A stretch of DNA of 64,000 bases from Bradyrhizobium nivariense (lineage in GTDB: Bacteria; Pseudomonadota; Alphaproteobacteria; Rhizobiales; Xanthobacteraceae): NCBI RefSeq assembly GCF_029846715.1, contig NZ_JARVWW010000013.1, positions 62,001-126,000 on the forward strand, read 5' to 3'. Numbering within the stretch: the first letter of the stretch is position 1; each line of letters begins with the position of its first letter. Under the pieces are notes generated by a model that saw only the letters and a program-made list of their open reading frames with translations, had not been told where the DNA came from and ran no database searches. Shown piece by piece: positions 25,573 through 33,515 of the stretch. Made by a program: the position numbers and the translations under genes.

Positions 25573-26424
25573 CTATCGTCCCTCTCCCGCGTGCCATAAC
25601 GCATCCAGGGCGTGGCGGTAGGTCGGATAAGCAAGCGTGACGCCGAGCTCGCGCTTCAATTTCGCGTTGGAGACACGGGCGCTGCTGGCATAGAAGCTGC
25701 GGGCCATCGCCGACATCTCGGCGGTCTCGAACGCCTCTTCGGGCGGCGGCGCTACATTCATCAGCTTCGCCGCGTAAGCGATCACGTCCTGCGGCGGTGC
25801 GGGCTCGTCGTCACAGACGTTCCAGATGCCGCCGCTCGGGTGATGAACTGCGGCCATGACCGCGCTCGCGATGTCGTCGACGTGGATGCGGTTGAACACC
25901 TGTCCCGGCTTGATGATGCGCCGGGCCGTTCCCGCCCGCAGTGTCGCCAGCGCGTTGCGGCCGGGGCCGTAAATGCCAGCAAGCCGCAGGATTGCGGCGT
26001 TGCCACTGGTCGTGTCCGTCCAGGCCTGTTCCGCTGCGACCCGCATGCGCGTGCGGTCGAGCATCGCCTGCGGCGGCGTGCTCTCGTCGACCCATCCGCC
26101 GGCGTGGTCGCCATACACGCCGATGGTGGAGAGATAGATGATCTTGCGGCGATGGCCGGTCGCCAGCAGGTCGCCGAACACCCCAATGGCGGGATCGCCG
26201 GCGCTGCCGGGCGGGATCGATACGAGAAGGACGTCGGCGTCGCTGATACGTTGCACTGTCCCGCGATCCGGATTGCCCCCGGAAAACGGGTGCAGCTCGA
26301 TGCCGGCGAGATCGCCCCGCTGCGCGGGATCGCGCACGGTGCCGGCGATATGCGTGAAGCCGCCACCGAATAGGCGGACGAAATGCCCAGCACTATAGCC
26401 GAGGCCAAGGATGAAGAGCCGCAT
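25573..26424 (-). CDS. NAD(P)-dependent epimerase/dehydratase-like atypical SDR (YeeZ type)
   Basis: 283 residues. The N-terminal Rossmann motif reads LFILGLGYSAGHFVRLFG, followed by STIGVYGDHAGGWVDE in place of the classical YxxxK site, as in atypical YeeZ/SDR5-type enzymes. RLAGIYGPGRNALATLR and FNRIHVDDIASAVMAAVHHP are conserved family blocks. Substrate unknown. The chosen ATG has an AAGGGAGACG ribosome-binding site; 47 open codons upstream are not homologous-looking. Divergent from the HAD phosphatase gene, with which it may share a promoter region. Confidence 0.87.
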   Translation of the reverse strand: MRLFILGLGYSAGHFVRLFGGGFTHIAGTVRDPAQRGDLAGIELHPFSGGNPDRGTVQRISDADVLLVSIPPGSAGDPAIGVFGDLLATGHRRKIIYLSTIGVYGDHAGGWVDESTPPQAMLDRTRMRVAAEQAWTDTTSGNAAILRLAGIYGPGRNALATLRAGTARRIIKPGQVFNRIHVDDIASAVMAAVHHPSGGIWNVCDDEPAPPQDVIAYAAKLMNVAPPPEEAFETAEMSAMARSFYASSARVSNAKLKRELGVTLAYPTYRHALDALWHAGEGR

Positions 26425-26570
26425 ACGTCTCCCTTGCAGGTCGGAGTTCCCGTTCGCACCGCAGCGCGCCTGTCGCTCATAAGAGATTTTTGGGTCCGAC
26501 AAAAGATATTGCGATTTGTCTCGCCCGCCCGTGCAGGCGATGGTCGCTCGTCGGGAGGGACGCATCGATC

Positions 26571-27287
26571 ATGCAGACAGAAGCGCCCGCCATAGTGCCA
26601 TGTGACGCCGCTGAGCTGGTCGGGCGCGCCGCCGCGCTGATCTTCGATGTCGACGGCACCTTGGCCGAGACCGAGGAGCTGCATCGGCAGGCCTTCAACC
26701 ATGCCTTCGTCCGCCACGGTCTCGGCTGGCAGTGGGACCGGGCCATCTATAAGGACCTGCTGCGGGTCACGGGCGGCAAGGAGCGCATCCGCGCCTACCA
26801 CGCAAGGCTAGGGATCGTCCCACCATTACCGGATGGGGACATCGCGGAACTCCACCGCATCAAGACCGCGCATTATACCGAACTGGTCGAGACCGGCTGT
26901 TGCCCCTTACGGCCCGGCGTGACGGATCTCCTCATCGCTGCCAAGGCGCGCGGCCAGCGGCTCGCGATCGCGACGACCACGTCGCACGGTAACATCGATG
27001 CGCTGCTGTCGCGGGCGCTGCGGCCGCGCTGGGCTGCGGATTTTGCTGCGGTCGTGGCCGGAGATGACGTGCGGCACAAGAAGCCCGCGCCGGATGTCTA
27101 TTTCGAGATCCTGGCGCGGCTGAAGCTCAATGCATCCGACTGCGTCGCGATCGAGGATTCCGCCAACGGCCTGATCGCAGCCTCACGGGCGAACATTCCC
27201 GTGCTCATCACCAAAAGCATGTTCTTCCGGGACGATGATTTTGGCGAGGCGCGGGTCGTGCTGGATGATCTGTCGGGGCTCCGATGA
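26571..27287 (+). CDS. HAD-superfamily phosphatase, CbbY/beta-phosphoglucomutase-like
   Basis: 238 residues. Motif I is LIFDVDGTLAETEELH with nucleophile Asp26 and acid/base Asp28, motif II lies in LAIATTTSHGN, motif III is KKPAPDVY, and motif IV is CVAIEDSANGLIAA. This is the CbbY-like subgroup, which removes phosphate from sugar bisphosphates (for example xylulose-1,5-bisphosphate) in autotrophs. No Calvin-cycle gene lies nearby, so the substrate is open. ATG 11 bases after GGGAGG was selected. Confidence 0.87.
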   Translation: MQTEAPAIVPCDAAELVGRAAALIFDVDGTLAETEELHRQAFNHAFVRHGLGWQWDRAIYKDLLRVTGGKERIRAYHARLGIVPPLPDGDIAELHRIKTAHYTELVETGCCPLRPGVTDLLIAAKARGQRLAIATTTSHGNIDALLSRALRPRWAADFAAVVAGDDVRHKKPAPDVYFEILARLKLNASDCVAIEDSANGLIAASRANIPVLITKSMFFRDDDFGEARVVLDDLSGLR

Positions 27288-27355
27288 GGCCGCAGAACAA
27301 AAAAACTGAAAAACAACCCCATGCACAGTAGAACGTGCCGGCGCGCCGGCCGCGT

Positions 27356-27763
27356 TCAGTGGACGCGGTGGCTCGTTCTATCATCCTCAGGCTGCTCGAC
27401 AATCTGCGCGATTGGGCTCGACTGGTGGTGCACCAGGCGCCAGCCGTCGCCGACGCGCCGAAAATGGTTGGCCGCGGCCAATGCGGTGCCGTCGACGATC
27501 TCGATGCAGAGGACGCGCGCGCTGTCGCCGTCGACGATGGCCTGCGGTTCGGCGCAGACGATCTGCGGCCGCTCCGGATTTTGGAGGATGTCACGCCAGC
27601 TTCCGATCACCGTGGCCCGGCCGATGATGGCCGGCCAGCCGGGATGAATGCAGGAAATGGCGTCGTCCTCCGCCCACATCCGCTCCATGCCGTCAAAGTC
27701 GCCGGTCGAGAAGGCCGCGTAAAAGGCCGCGTTGGCGGCGATCACCTTGCTGTCCTCTGTCAT
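27356..27763 (-). CDS. SnoaL/NTF2-like domain protein
   Basis: 135 residues of one cone-shaped NTF2-like domain: NAAFYAAFSTGDFDGMERMW, then WAEDDAISCIHPGWPAIIGR and VGDGWRLVHHQSSPI. Such proteins (DUF4440/SnoaL-like 3) range from ketosteroid-isomerase-type enzymes to stress-associated proteins of unknown role; no catalytic residue set is evident. Start chosen at the family-typical MTEDSKVIAANAAFY. Confidence 0.85.
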   Translation of the reverse strand: MTEDSKVIAANAAFYAAFSTGDFDGMERMWAEDDAISCIHPGWPAIIGRATVIGSWRDILQNPERPQIVCAEPQAIVDGDSARVLCIEIVDGTALAAANHFRRVGDGWRLVHHQSSPIAQIVEQPEDDRTSHRVH

Positions 27764-27851
27764 GGCTCTCGGGTGAGGCAATGACAGGCAAAAATCAAGC
27801 GCGACTTCCGTCGACTTTGGCCGCAGTGCAGCATTGCTGCCCACTTTGTGG

Positions 27852-29336
27852 TCACGCAGAAACGTGCGTCGCCACCGTCCGCCGCGCGCCGTCCGCATAG
27901 AGACGGCCGAGCGCCGCGGTCACCGCCGCGCGCAGCCGCGGCTCGGCCCCGAGAGGCCCGAACACCTTGTCAACGCCGAGCAGTGCGGGCGCGAGCCGTT
28001 CGGCAACGGGACCTGCCTCGCGCGCCAAGCCAGCGAACTCGGCAGCGAGCGGATCGCGCACGTCGATGGCGTGGCCCTGTTCGTCGATCGCGGTGACATA
28101 GCGCATCCAGCCGGCGACCGCGAGCGCATGGGTCGCGATCGGCAAATTCTTGAGCAGGCGATCCTGCATCGCGCCGAGCAGCCGCTGCGGCAGCTTTTGC
28201 GAGCCGTCCATCGCGATCTGCCAGGTGCGATGATGCAGCGCCGGATTGGCGAAGCGCTTGAGCAGCGAGGCGCGGTAAGCGGCAAGGTCGGTGCCGGCAG
28301 GCATCGTCAGCGTCACCGCGGCCTCTTCCATCACCTGCGCGGCGAGACGCGTGAAATGCGGATCCATCATGGTGTCCGCGATGGTCTCGTAGCCTGAGAG
28401 ATAGCCGAGATAGGCCAGCGCGGAATGGCTGGCGTTGAGCAGCCGCAGCTTCATCAGCTCGAACGGCTTGACGTCGTTCACCAGCTCGACGCCGGCCGCG
28501 GCAAGATCGGGCCGGCCCGCCGTAAAGCGGTCCTCGACCACCCATTGCGTGAACGGTTCGGTCATGACAGGCCATGCGTCGCGCAGGCCGAGCGCGGATG
28601 AGACCGCATCGCGGTCGCTATCCGTCGTCTCCGGCACGATGCGGTCGACCATGGTTGAGGGGAAAGCAGCCGTATCGGCGATCCACTTGCCGAGGTCCTT
28701 CGACCGCAGCGCGGCGAACTGCGTCACGATCCGCTGCACGGTGTGGCCGTTGGCGGCGAGGTTGTCGCAGCTCAGCACGGTGAAGGGCGGGGCGCCCAGT
28801 GCCCGCCGCCGCGCCAGCGCCGCGACGATGAAACCGGGCGCCGAGCGCGGCGCGTCGAAATTGTTGAGATCGTGCACGACATCAGGATGCCGCTCGTCGA
28901 GATCGCCGGTCTGCGGCGTGTGGCAATAGCCCTTCTCGGTGACGGTGAGGGAGACGATGCGAATGGCGGGATCGGCCATTCGCTCGACCAGTCGTGCCGG
29001 GCTCTCGCGCGCGACCACGCTGTCGAGCAGCGCACCGATGATGCGGTGTTCGGTGCCTTCGGCGGCACGGACGGCAACCGTATAGAGATGGTCCTGCGGG
29101 GCGAGGGCGTCGCGCGTGTCAGGGCTGCGCAGGCTCGCACCGACAATGCCCCACGACATGGCCCCGGTGGCAAGGCAATCGTCAATGACGACGGCCTGGT
29201 GCGCGCGATGAAACGCGCCAAGGCCGAGATGCACGATGCCGGGCGTGACGCGCGAACGGTCATAGGCCGGGCGGCGGATGCCGGACGGCAGCCGGTCGAG
29301 ATTGGCGCGGCCAAGGCGCGTTGAACTTAGGCGCAT
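27852..29336 (-). CDS. uxuB: Mannitol dehydrogenase-family polyol oxidoreductase, probably fructuronate reductase
   Basis: NAD-linked long-chain dehydrogenase (494 residues) interconverting D-mannonate and D-fructuronate, or mannitol and fructose. The N-terminal Rossmann part reads PGIVHLGLGAFHRAHQAVV; the C-terminal catalytic helix holds the family's Lys-x4-Asn-x2-His set in MKLRLLNASHSALAYLGYLS. The subfamily cannot be fixed from motifs alone. Mannonate dehydratase, a GntR regulator and a TRAP importer nearby favour UxuB over mannitol dehydrogenase. It is transcribed divergently from the gntR gene across a region with a perfect operator-like palindrome. Confidence 0.82.
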   Translation of the reverse strand: MRLSSTRLGRANLDRLPSGIRRPAYDRSRVTPGIVHLGLGAFHRAHQAVVIDDCLATGAMSWGIVGASLRSPDTRDALAPQDHLYTVAVRAAEGTEHRIIGALLDSVVARESPARLVERMADPAIRIVSLTVTEKGYCHTPQTGDLDERHPDVVHDLNNFDAPRSAPGFIVAALARRRALGAPPFTVLSCDNLAANGHTVQRIVTQFAALRSKDLGKWIADTAAFPSTMVDRIVPETTDSDRDAVSSALGLRDAWPVMTEPFTQWVVEDRFTAGRPDLAAAGVELVNDVKPFELMKLRLLNASHSALAYLGYLSGYETIADTMMDPHFTRLAAQVMEEAAVTLTMPAGTDLAAYRASLLKRFANPALHHRTWQIAMDGSQKLPQRLLGAMQDRLLKNLPIATHALAVAGWMRYVTAIDEQGHAIDVRDPLAAEFAGLAREAGPVAERLAPALLGVDKVFGPLGAEPRLRAAVTAALGRLYADGARRTVATHVSA

Positions 29337-29363
29337 GGACGTCTCCCCTTGTTCGGCCGCTGC

Positions 29364-29369
29364 TTGACA
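29364..29369 (+). promoter_or_regulatory. Candidate -35 box of the gntR/TRAP operon
   Basis: ttgaca, an exact sigma-70 -35 hexamer, lies 30 bases before the palindromic operator. With 16-18 base spacing the possible -10 (around caatgc or aatgct) is weak, as is common in Bradyrhizobium. Transcription would start close to the operator, consistent with repression by a GntR protein. Confidence 0.4.
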
Positions 29370-29399
29370 TGGCGCCTGTCCTCGGTCAATGCTGTGGTC

Positions 29400-29416
29400 A
29401 ATTGGTAAGACCAATT
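29400..29416. promoter_or_regulatory. FadR/PdhR-type GntR operator
   Basis: Perfect inverted repeat aattggt-aag-accaatt in the divergent uxuB/gntR promoter region. It matches the consensus of FadR-subfamily regulators such as E. coli PdhR and LldR (ATTGGTnnnACCAAT). A second smaller palindrome, ccaaaattgg, follows at 29419-29428. The regulator encoded 60 bases downstream belongs to the right subfamily. Confidence 0.75.
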
Positions 29417-29478
29417 TTCCAAAATTGGCGGGCCGCGGGCGCAAGAGCTGCCTGCGTGACCCTTTCGGGAGGACCAGC

Positions 29479-30291
29479 GTGCCGCTGGAAGCTGTGGAGG
29501 CGAGACGGCTTTATCGCCAGGTCGCCGATCAATTGCGAAGCCTGATCGACAGCGGCGAGTACGCGGTCGGCAGTCGCTTGCCGACCGAACGCGAGCTCGC
29601 CGAGCAGCTCAAGATCTCCAGGCCGACGGTGCGCGAAGCCCTGATTGCGCTCGAAGTCGAGGGCCGCCTCCGCATCCGCGTCGGTTCCGGCATCTACGTG
29701 ATCGAGCCCGCTTCCATTGCCGCGCCTGCACCTGCTTCCGTCATCGAAGGTCCATTCGAGCTGCTGCGCGCCCGCGAATTTCTGGAAAGCGCCATCGCCG
29801 AAGAGGCCGCGCGCGTGGCGACGAAGGACGACATCGCCCGCATCGACGCGTCCCTCGTTGCAATGGAGAATGTCGAGCATCCGGGCGAGGCCTCGATGGT
29901 CCACGACCGCGCCTTCCACGTCGCAATCGCTGGAAGCCTCGGCAATGCCGTCCTGGTGCGCGTGGTCGGCGAGCTGTTCGATCAGCGCCTCAATCCCTAT
30001 TTCGCGCAGCTTGCGCATTATTTCGAAAGCCCGGGCACGTGGCGCACTGCGCTCGACGAGCACCGAGCGGTGCGCGATGCCATCGCCGCACACGATCCTG
30101 AAGCGGCTCGCGAGGCCATGCGCGATCATCTCGCGCGCTCGCAGGAACGCTTTGCGCAGAACTTCGGCGCCGAGATCGCGGCAGGACCGTCCTCCGGGCG
30201 CAGCCGGGCGATCCGATCCACGGCAAAACCGGCAAGACCAAAACGAGCGCCGAAGGAGCAGGCCAAGAGCGGGACTACGCGGCGGCGATGA
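29479..30291 (+). CDS. GntR-family (FadR subfamily) transcriptional regulator
   Basis: 270 residues. The winged helix at about 10-75 carries YRQVADQLRSLIDSGEYAVG, LPTERELAEQLKISRPTVRE and GRLRIRVGSGIYV. The FCD effector domain (about 90-230) has ELLRAREFLESAIAEEAARV, the Asp/His metal-site candidates in MVHDRAFHVAIAG, and DEHRAVRDAIAAHD. Resembles UxuR/ExuR-type repressors of sugar-acid genes. GTG start chosen because GGGAGGA sits 5 bases before it; an upstream frame has no such site. Probably senses an intermediate of the neighbouring pathway and represses both divergent units. Confidence 0.9.
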   Translation: MPLEAVEARRLYRQVADQLRSLIDSGEYAVGSRLPTERELAEQLKISRPTVREALIALEVEGRLRIRVGSGIYVIEPASIAAPAPASVIEGPFELLRAREFLESAIAEEAARVATKDDIARIDASLVAMENVEHPGEASMVHDRAFHVAIAGSLGNAVLVRVVGELFDQRLNPYFAQLAHYFESPGTWRTALDEHRAVRDAIAAHDPEAAREAMRDHLARSQERFAQNFGAEIAAGPSSGRSRAIRSTAKPARPKRAPKEQAKSGTTRRR

Positions 30292-30363
30292 TACTGGGCG
30301 GTCCGGACCCGCTTCGGGCGTCGGGCGAACAAGAAGCAGACTTAAAAGATGGAGGAAAAATCA

Positions 30364-31341
30364 GTGTTGAAGAAAATGACGATGGTGCTGGCGGTCTCGG
30401 CCGCGGCAATGCTTGCTACGACCAATGCCGGCATGGCGCAGACCAAGCTCAAATGGGCCCATGTCTACGAAACATCGGAGCCGTTCCACACCGCGTCGGT
30501 GTGGGCTGCGCAAGAGATCGGCAAGCGCACCAACGGGCGCTATGCGATCGACGTCTATCCGGCGTCCCAGCTCGGCAAGGAAGCCGACATCAACCAGGGC
30601 CTTTCGCTCGGCTCGGTCGACATCATCATCTCCGGCTCGAGCTTCGCGGCCAAGAGCTTTCCGCCGATTGGCGTGACCTACTATCCCTACACCTTCCGCG
30701 ACGCCGACCATCTGCTCGCCTACACCAAGAGCGACATCTTCAAGGAGCTCGCCAAGGGTTATGAAGACAAGAGCGGCCACCACATCGTCGCGGTGACCTA
30801 TTACGGCGTGCGCCAGACCTCGTCGAACAAGCCGATCAAGACCTGCGCCGACCTCAAGGGCCTGAAGATGCGCGTGCCCGACGTTCCGGCCTATCTCGCG
30901 ATGCCGCGCGCCTGCGGCGCCAACACCGCGCCGATCGCCTTCGCCGAAGTCTATCTCGCGCTCCAGAACGGCACCGTCGAGGCGCAGGAGAACCCGCTGA
31001 CCACGATCGAGGCCAAGAAGTTCTACGAGGTGCAGAAGCACATCGTGCTGACCGGCCACATCGTCGACCACCTCAACACGGTGGTGGCGGGCGCGCTCTG
31101 GAAGAAGCTGAGCGACGAGGACAAGAAGATCTTCACCGATGTTGCGCAGGAGGCCGCCGCCAAGGCGACCGCGGAGATCAAGCAGAACGAGGCCAAGCTG
31201 GTCGCCTTCTTCAAGGAGAAGGGCCTGACCGTGACCGAGGTCGACAAGAAAGAGTTCCGCGACACCGTGCTGAAGAACGTCGCGTTCGAGACCTTTGGCT
31301 ACCGCAAGGCCGATTGGGAGCGGATCCAGGACGTGAAGTGA
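30364..31341 (+). CDS. TRAP transporter periplasmic binding protein (DctP family)
   Basis: Captures an acidic substrate in the periplasm for the membrane subunits encoded downstream. The 325-residue protein has a signal peptide (VLKKMTMVLAVSAAAMLATT...GMA-Q), the KWAHVYETSEPFHTASVW start of the mature domain, and the DctP core KTCADLKGLKMRVPDVPAYL, in which the conserved Arg binds the substrate carboxylate, then GTVEAQENPLTTI. GTG start chosen from GGAGG spacing (8 bases). Neighbour enzymes suggest a hexonate or hexuronate as ligand. Confidence 0.92.
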   Translation: MLKKMTMVLAVSAAAMLATTNAGMAQTKLKWAHVYETSEPFHTASVWAAQEIGKRTNGRYAIDVYPASQLGKEADINQGLSLGSVDIIISGSSFAAKSFPPIGVTYYPYTFRDADHLLAYTKSDIFKELAKGYEDKSGHHIVAVTYYGVRQTSSNKPIKTCADLKGLKMRVPDVPAYLAMPRACGANTAPIAFAEVYLALQNGTVEAQENPLTTIEAKKFYEVQKHIVLTGHIVDHLNTVVAGALWKKLSDEDKKIFTDVAQEAAAKATAEIKQNEAKLVAFFKEKGLTVTEVDKKEFRDTVLKNVAFETFGYRKADWERIQDVK

Positions 31342-31362
31342 TCGCGCCAAGCTTGCGAGAAC

Positions 31363-31475
31363 CTCATGGTGAGGAGCGCGAAGCACGTCTCGAACCATGA
31401 AGGCCCGGGTGTCACTCAGGTGTTGCCCGGGACCATCCTTCGAGACGCTTGCTTCGCAAGCTCCTCAGGATGAGG
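31363..31475. repeat. Intergenic inverted-repeat element between TRAP P and Q genes
   Basis: Two imperfect inverted copies face each other: one runs ctcatggtgaggagcgcgaa to ctcgaaccatgaagg, the other from ccatccttcgagacgcttgc to ctcctcaggatgagg. The motif of a TGAGGAGC and TCTCGAA block facing its complement resembles a dispersed intergenic repeat common in Bradyrhizobium. Here it sits inside an operon, where an RNA hairpin may reduce downstream expression relative to the binding protein. Confidence 0.65.
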
Positions 31476-31525
31476 AGCGGAGCGAGTTTGACGCAGTAGG
31501 ACTAAGTCCTTTGAGGAGTAACCCC

Positions 31526-32104
31526 ATGTCCACCGCCGAAACGCACCGGCAGATCACCGCGGACGAGATCGCCCACACCTTCGAGGAGGAGGCGACGCCG
31601 AAGGTCGATCTCGGCGTCTACGCTTTCGAGGACTGGGTGGCGCTGGCGATCTTCTGGGTGATGGCGCTCGCCGTCTTCCTCCAGTTTTTCACCCGCTACG
31701 TGCTCAACGACAGCTACGCCTGGACCGAGGAGATCGCGACCTACTGCCTGATCGGCGTGGTCTTCATCGGCGCGTCGATGTGCGTGCGGCTGTCGCGGCA
31801 CATCCAGGTCGACCTCATCTACCGCTATCTGCCCCACCTCGTGGCCCGCGCGCTGTCGACGGTGATCGACGTGATCCGGATCGCCTTCTTTGGCTACGCC
31901 ATCAAGCTGGTCTGGGTCTACATCCAGATCATCGGCGACGAGTCGATGACCACGATCAATTTGCCGAAGGACTACGTCTATTACGCCGTGCTGCTCGGCT
32001 TCGTGCTGATGTTCGTGCGCTCTCTGCAGGTGGCGCTGCAACATCTGCGACAGGGCTATTCGATCCTCGAACGCCCCGGCGCCTACGACGGTTTTGAAGG
32101 GTAA
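31526..32104 (+). CDS. TRAP transporter small membrane subunit (DctQ family)
   Basis: 192 residues with four membrane helices after a charged cytoplasmic leader. The segments VALAIFWVMALAVFLQFFTR and AWTEEIATYCLIGVVFIGAS, the latter with the DctQ-type W-x-E-E motif, are diagnostic. Strong GAGGAG ribosome-binding site before the ATG. It forms the integral membrane complex with the large subunit that starts 4 bases after its stop. Confidence 0.92.
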   Translation: MSTAETHRQITADEIAHTFEEEATPKVDLGVYAFEDWVALAIFWVMALAVFLQFFTRYVLNDSYAWTEEIATYCLIGVVFIGASMCVRLSRHIQVDLIYRYLPHLVARALSTVIDVIRIAFFGYAIKLVWVYIQIIGDESMTTINLPKDYVYYAVLLGFVLMFVRSLQVALQHLRQGYSILERPGAYDGFEG

Positions 32105-32108
32105 TTTC

Positions 32109-33515
32109 ATGCTGCTGTTGCTTGGAGGCTTCCTCACCCTGATGCTGCTCGGCGTTCCCGTGGCGATCGCCATGGCCGCGTCGTCGCTGCTCTACATCCT
32201 GGTCAGCGGCGTGACGCCCGACGTCACGCTGGCGCAGCGCATGATCGCCGGCGTCGAGAGCTTTCCGCTGCTCGCCGTGCCGTTCTTCATCCTGGCCGGC
32301 AATCTCATGAACATCGCCGGCGTCACCGGCCGCATCTACAAGTTCGCGGTCGCGCTGGTCGGCTGGATGCGCGGCGGCCTCGGCCACGTCAACATCATCG
32401 GTTCGGTGATCTTCTCCGGCATGTCCGGCACCGCGATCGCGGATGCCGCAGGTCTCGGTACCATCGAGATCAAGGCGATGAAGGACCACGGCTACTCCAC
32501 GGAATTCTCCGTCGGCGTCACCGCGGCCTCGGCCACGCTCGGGCCCATCATCCCGCCGTCGCTGCCCTTCGTGATCTACGGCATGATGGCGAACGTCTCG
32601 ATCGGCGCGCTGTTCCTGGGGGGCGTCATTCCAGGCGTCGTCCTGACGCTGCTCATGATGGCCACCGTCACCTACTTCGCGCACAAAAACAAATGGGGCA
32701 GCGATACGCCGTTCTCCTGGCCGCAATTGGGATCGGCGGGGCTCGAGATCGTCGTCGTACTGAGCTTCCCGATGGCCGTCTGGCTTCTGACAGTCGCCGG
32801 TCTCTCCACCAATTGGGCGGTTGGTCTTGGCTTGGTCGCCCTGCTCGCGATCGACTGGTACTTCGACTTCTCCGCGGTGATGGCGCTGATGGCGCCGGTG
32901 ATCCTGATCGGTGGCATGACGCTCGGCTGGTTCACACCGACGGAAGCCGCGGTCGCCGCCGTGATCTGGTCGCTGTTCCTCGGCCTGGTGCGCTACCGCA
33001 CCATGACGCTGAAGACGGTGGCGAAAGCAACTTTCGACACCATCGAGACCACGGCCTCGGTGCTGTTCATCGTCACGGCAGCCTCGATCTTCGCCTGGCT
33101 GCTCACGGTGTCGCAGGCAGCCCAGATGCTGTCGGACTGGATGCTCAGCATCACCCATAATAAATGGGTGTTCCTGGCGCTTGCGAACGTCCTGATCCTG
33201 TTCGTCGGCTGCTTCATCGACACCACGGCGGCGATCACCATTTTGGTGCCGATCCTGTTGCCGATCGTGCTCAAGCTGGGCATCGACCCGATCCATTTCG
33301 GTCTGATCATGACGCTGAACCTGATGATCGGCCTGTTGCATCCGCCGCTTGGCATGGTGCTGTTCGTACTCGCGCGCGTCGCAAAACTCTCGGTCGAGCG
33401 CACGACGATCGCGATCCTGCCGTGGCTGGTGCCGCTGATGGCTGCATTGATCGCAATCACCTACATCCCCGAATTGACCCTCTGGCTGCCGAAATACATG
33501 GGACTTTCCAAATGA
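32109..33515 (+). CDS. TRAP transporter large permease subunit (DctM family)
   Basis: Sodium-dependent transport subunit with 468 residues and about 12 membrane helices. Conserved blocks are LGGFLTLMLLGVPVAIAMAA, VPFFILAGNLMNIAGVTGRI, FSGMSGTAIADAAGLGTIEI and LGPIIPPSLPFVIYGMMANV. The longer-than-usual length (family about 425) comes from one extra loop region around residues 195-260. ATG after AAGGG was preferred to a TTG five codons earlier. Stop overlaps the next gene by 4 bp. Confidence 0.94.
   Translation: MLLLLGGFLTLMLLGVPVAIAMAASSLLYILVSGVTPDVTLAQRMIAGVESFPLLAVPFFILAGNLMNIAGVTGRIYKFAVALVGWMRGGLGHVNIIGSVIFSGMSGTAIADAAGLGTIEIKAMKDHGYSTEFSVGVTAASATLGPIIPPSLPFVIYGMMANVSIGALFLGGVIPGVVLTLLMMATVTYFAHKNKWGSDTPFSWPQLGSAGLEIVVVLSFPMAVWLLTVAGLSTNWAVGLGLVALLAIDWYFDFSAVMALMAPVILIGGMTLGWFTPTEAAVAAVIWSLFLGLVRYRTMTLKTVAKATFDTIETTASVLFIVTAASIFAWLLTVSQAAQMLSDWMLSITHNKWVFLALANVLILFVGCFIDTTAAITILVPILLPIVLKLGIDPIHFGLIMTLNLMIGLLHPPLGMVLFVLARVAKLSVERTTIAILPWLVPLMAALIAITYIPELTLWLPKYMGLSK

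Noticed and set aside
27337..27350. Palindrome gccggcgcgccggc as a terminator
   Set aside because: It can form only a 5-bp stem after loop allowance, and the T-rich stretch on the - strand is 20 bases away. Such palindromes are common by chance in GC-rich DNA.
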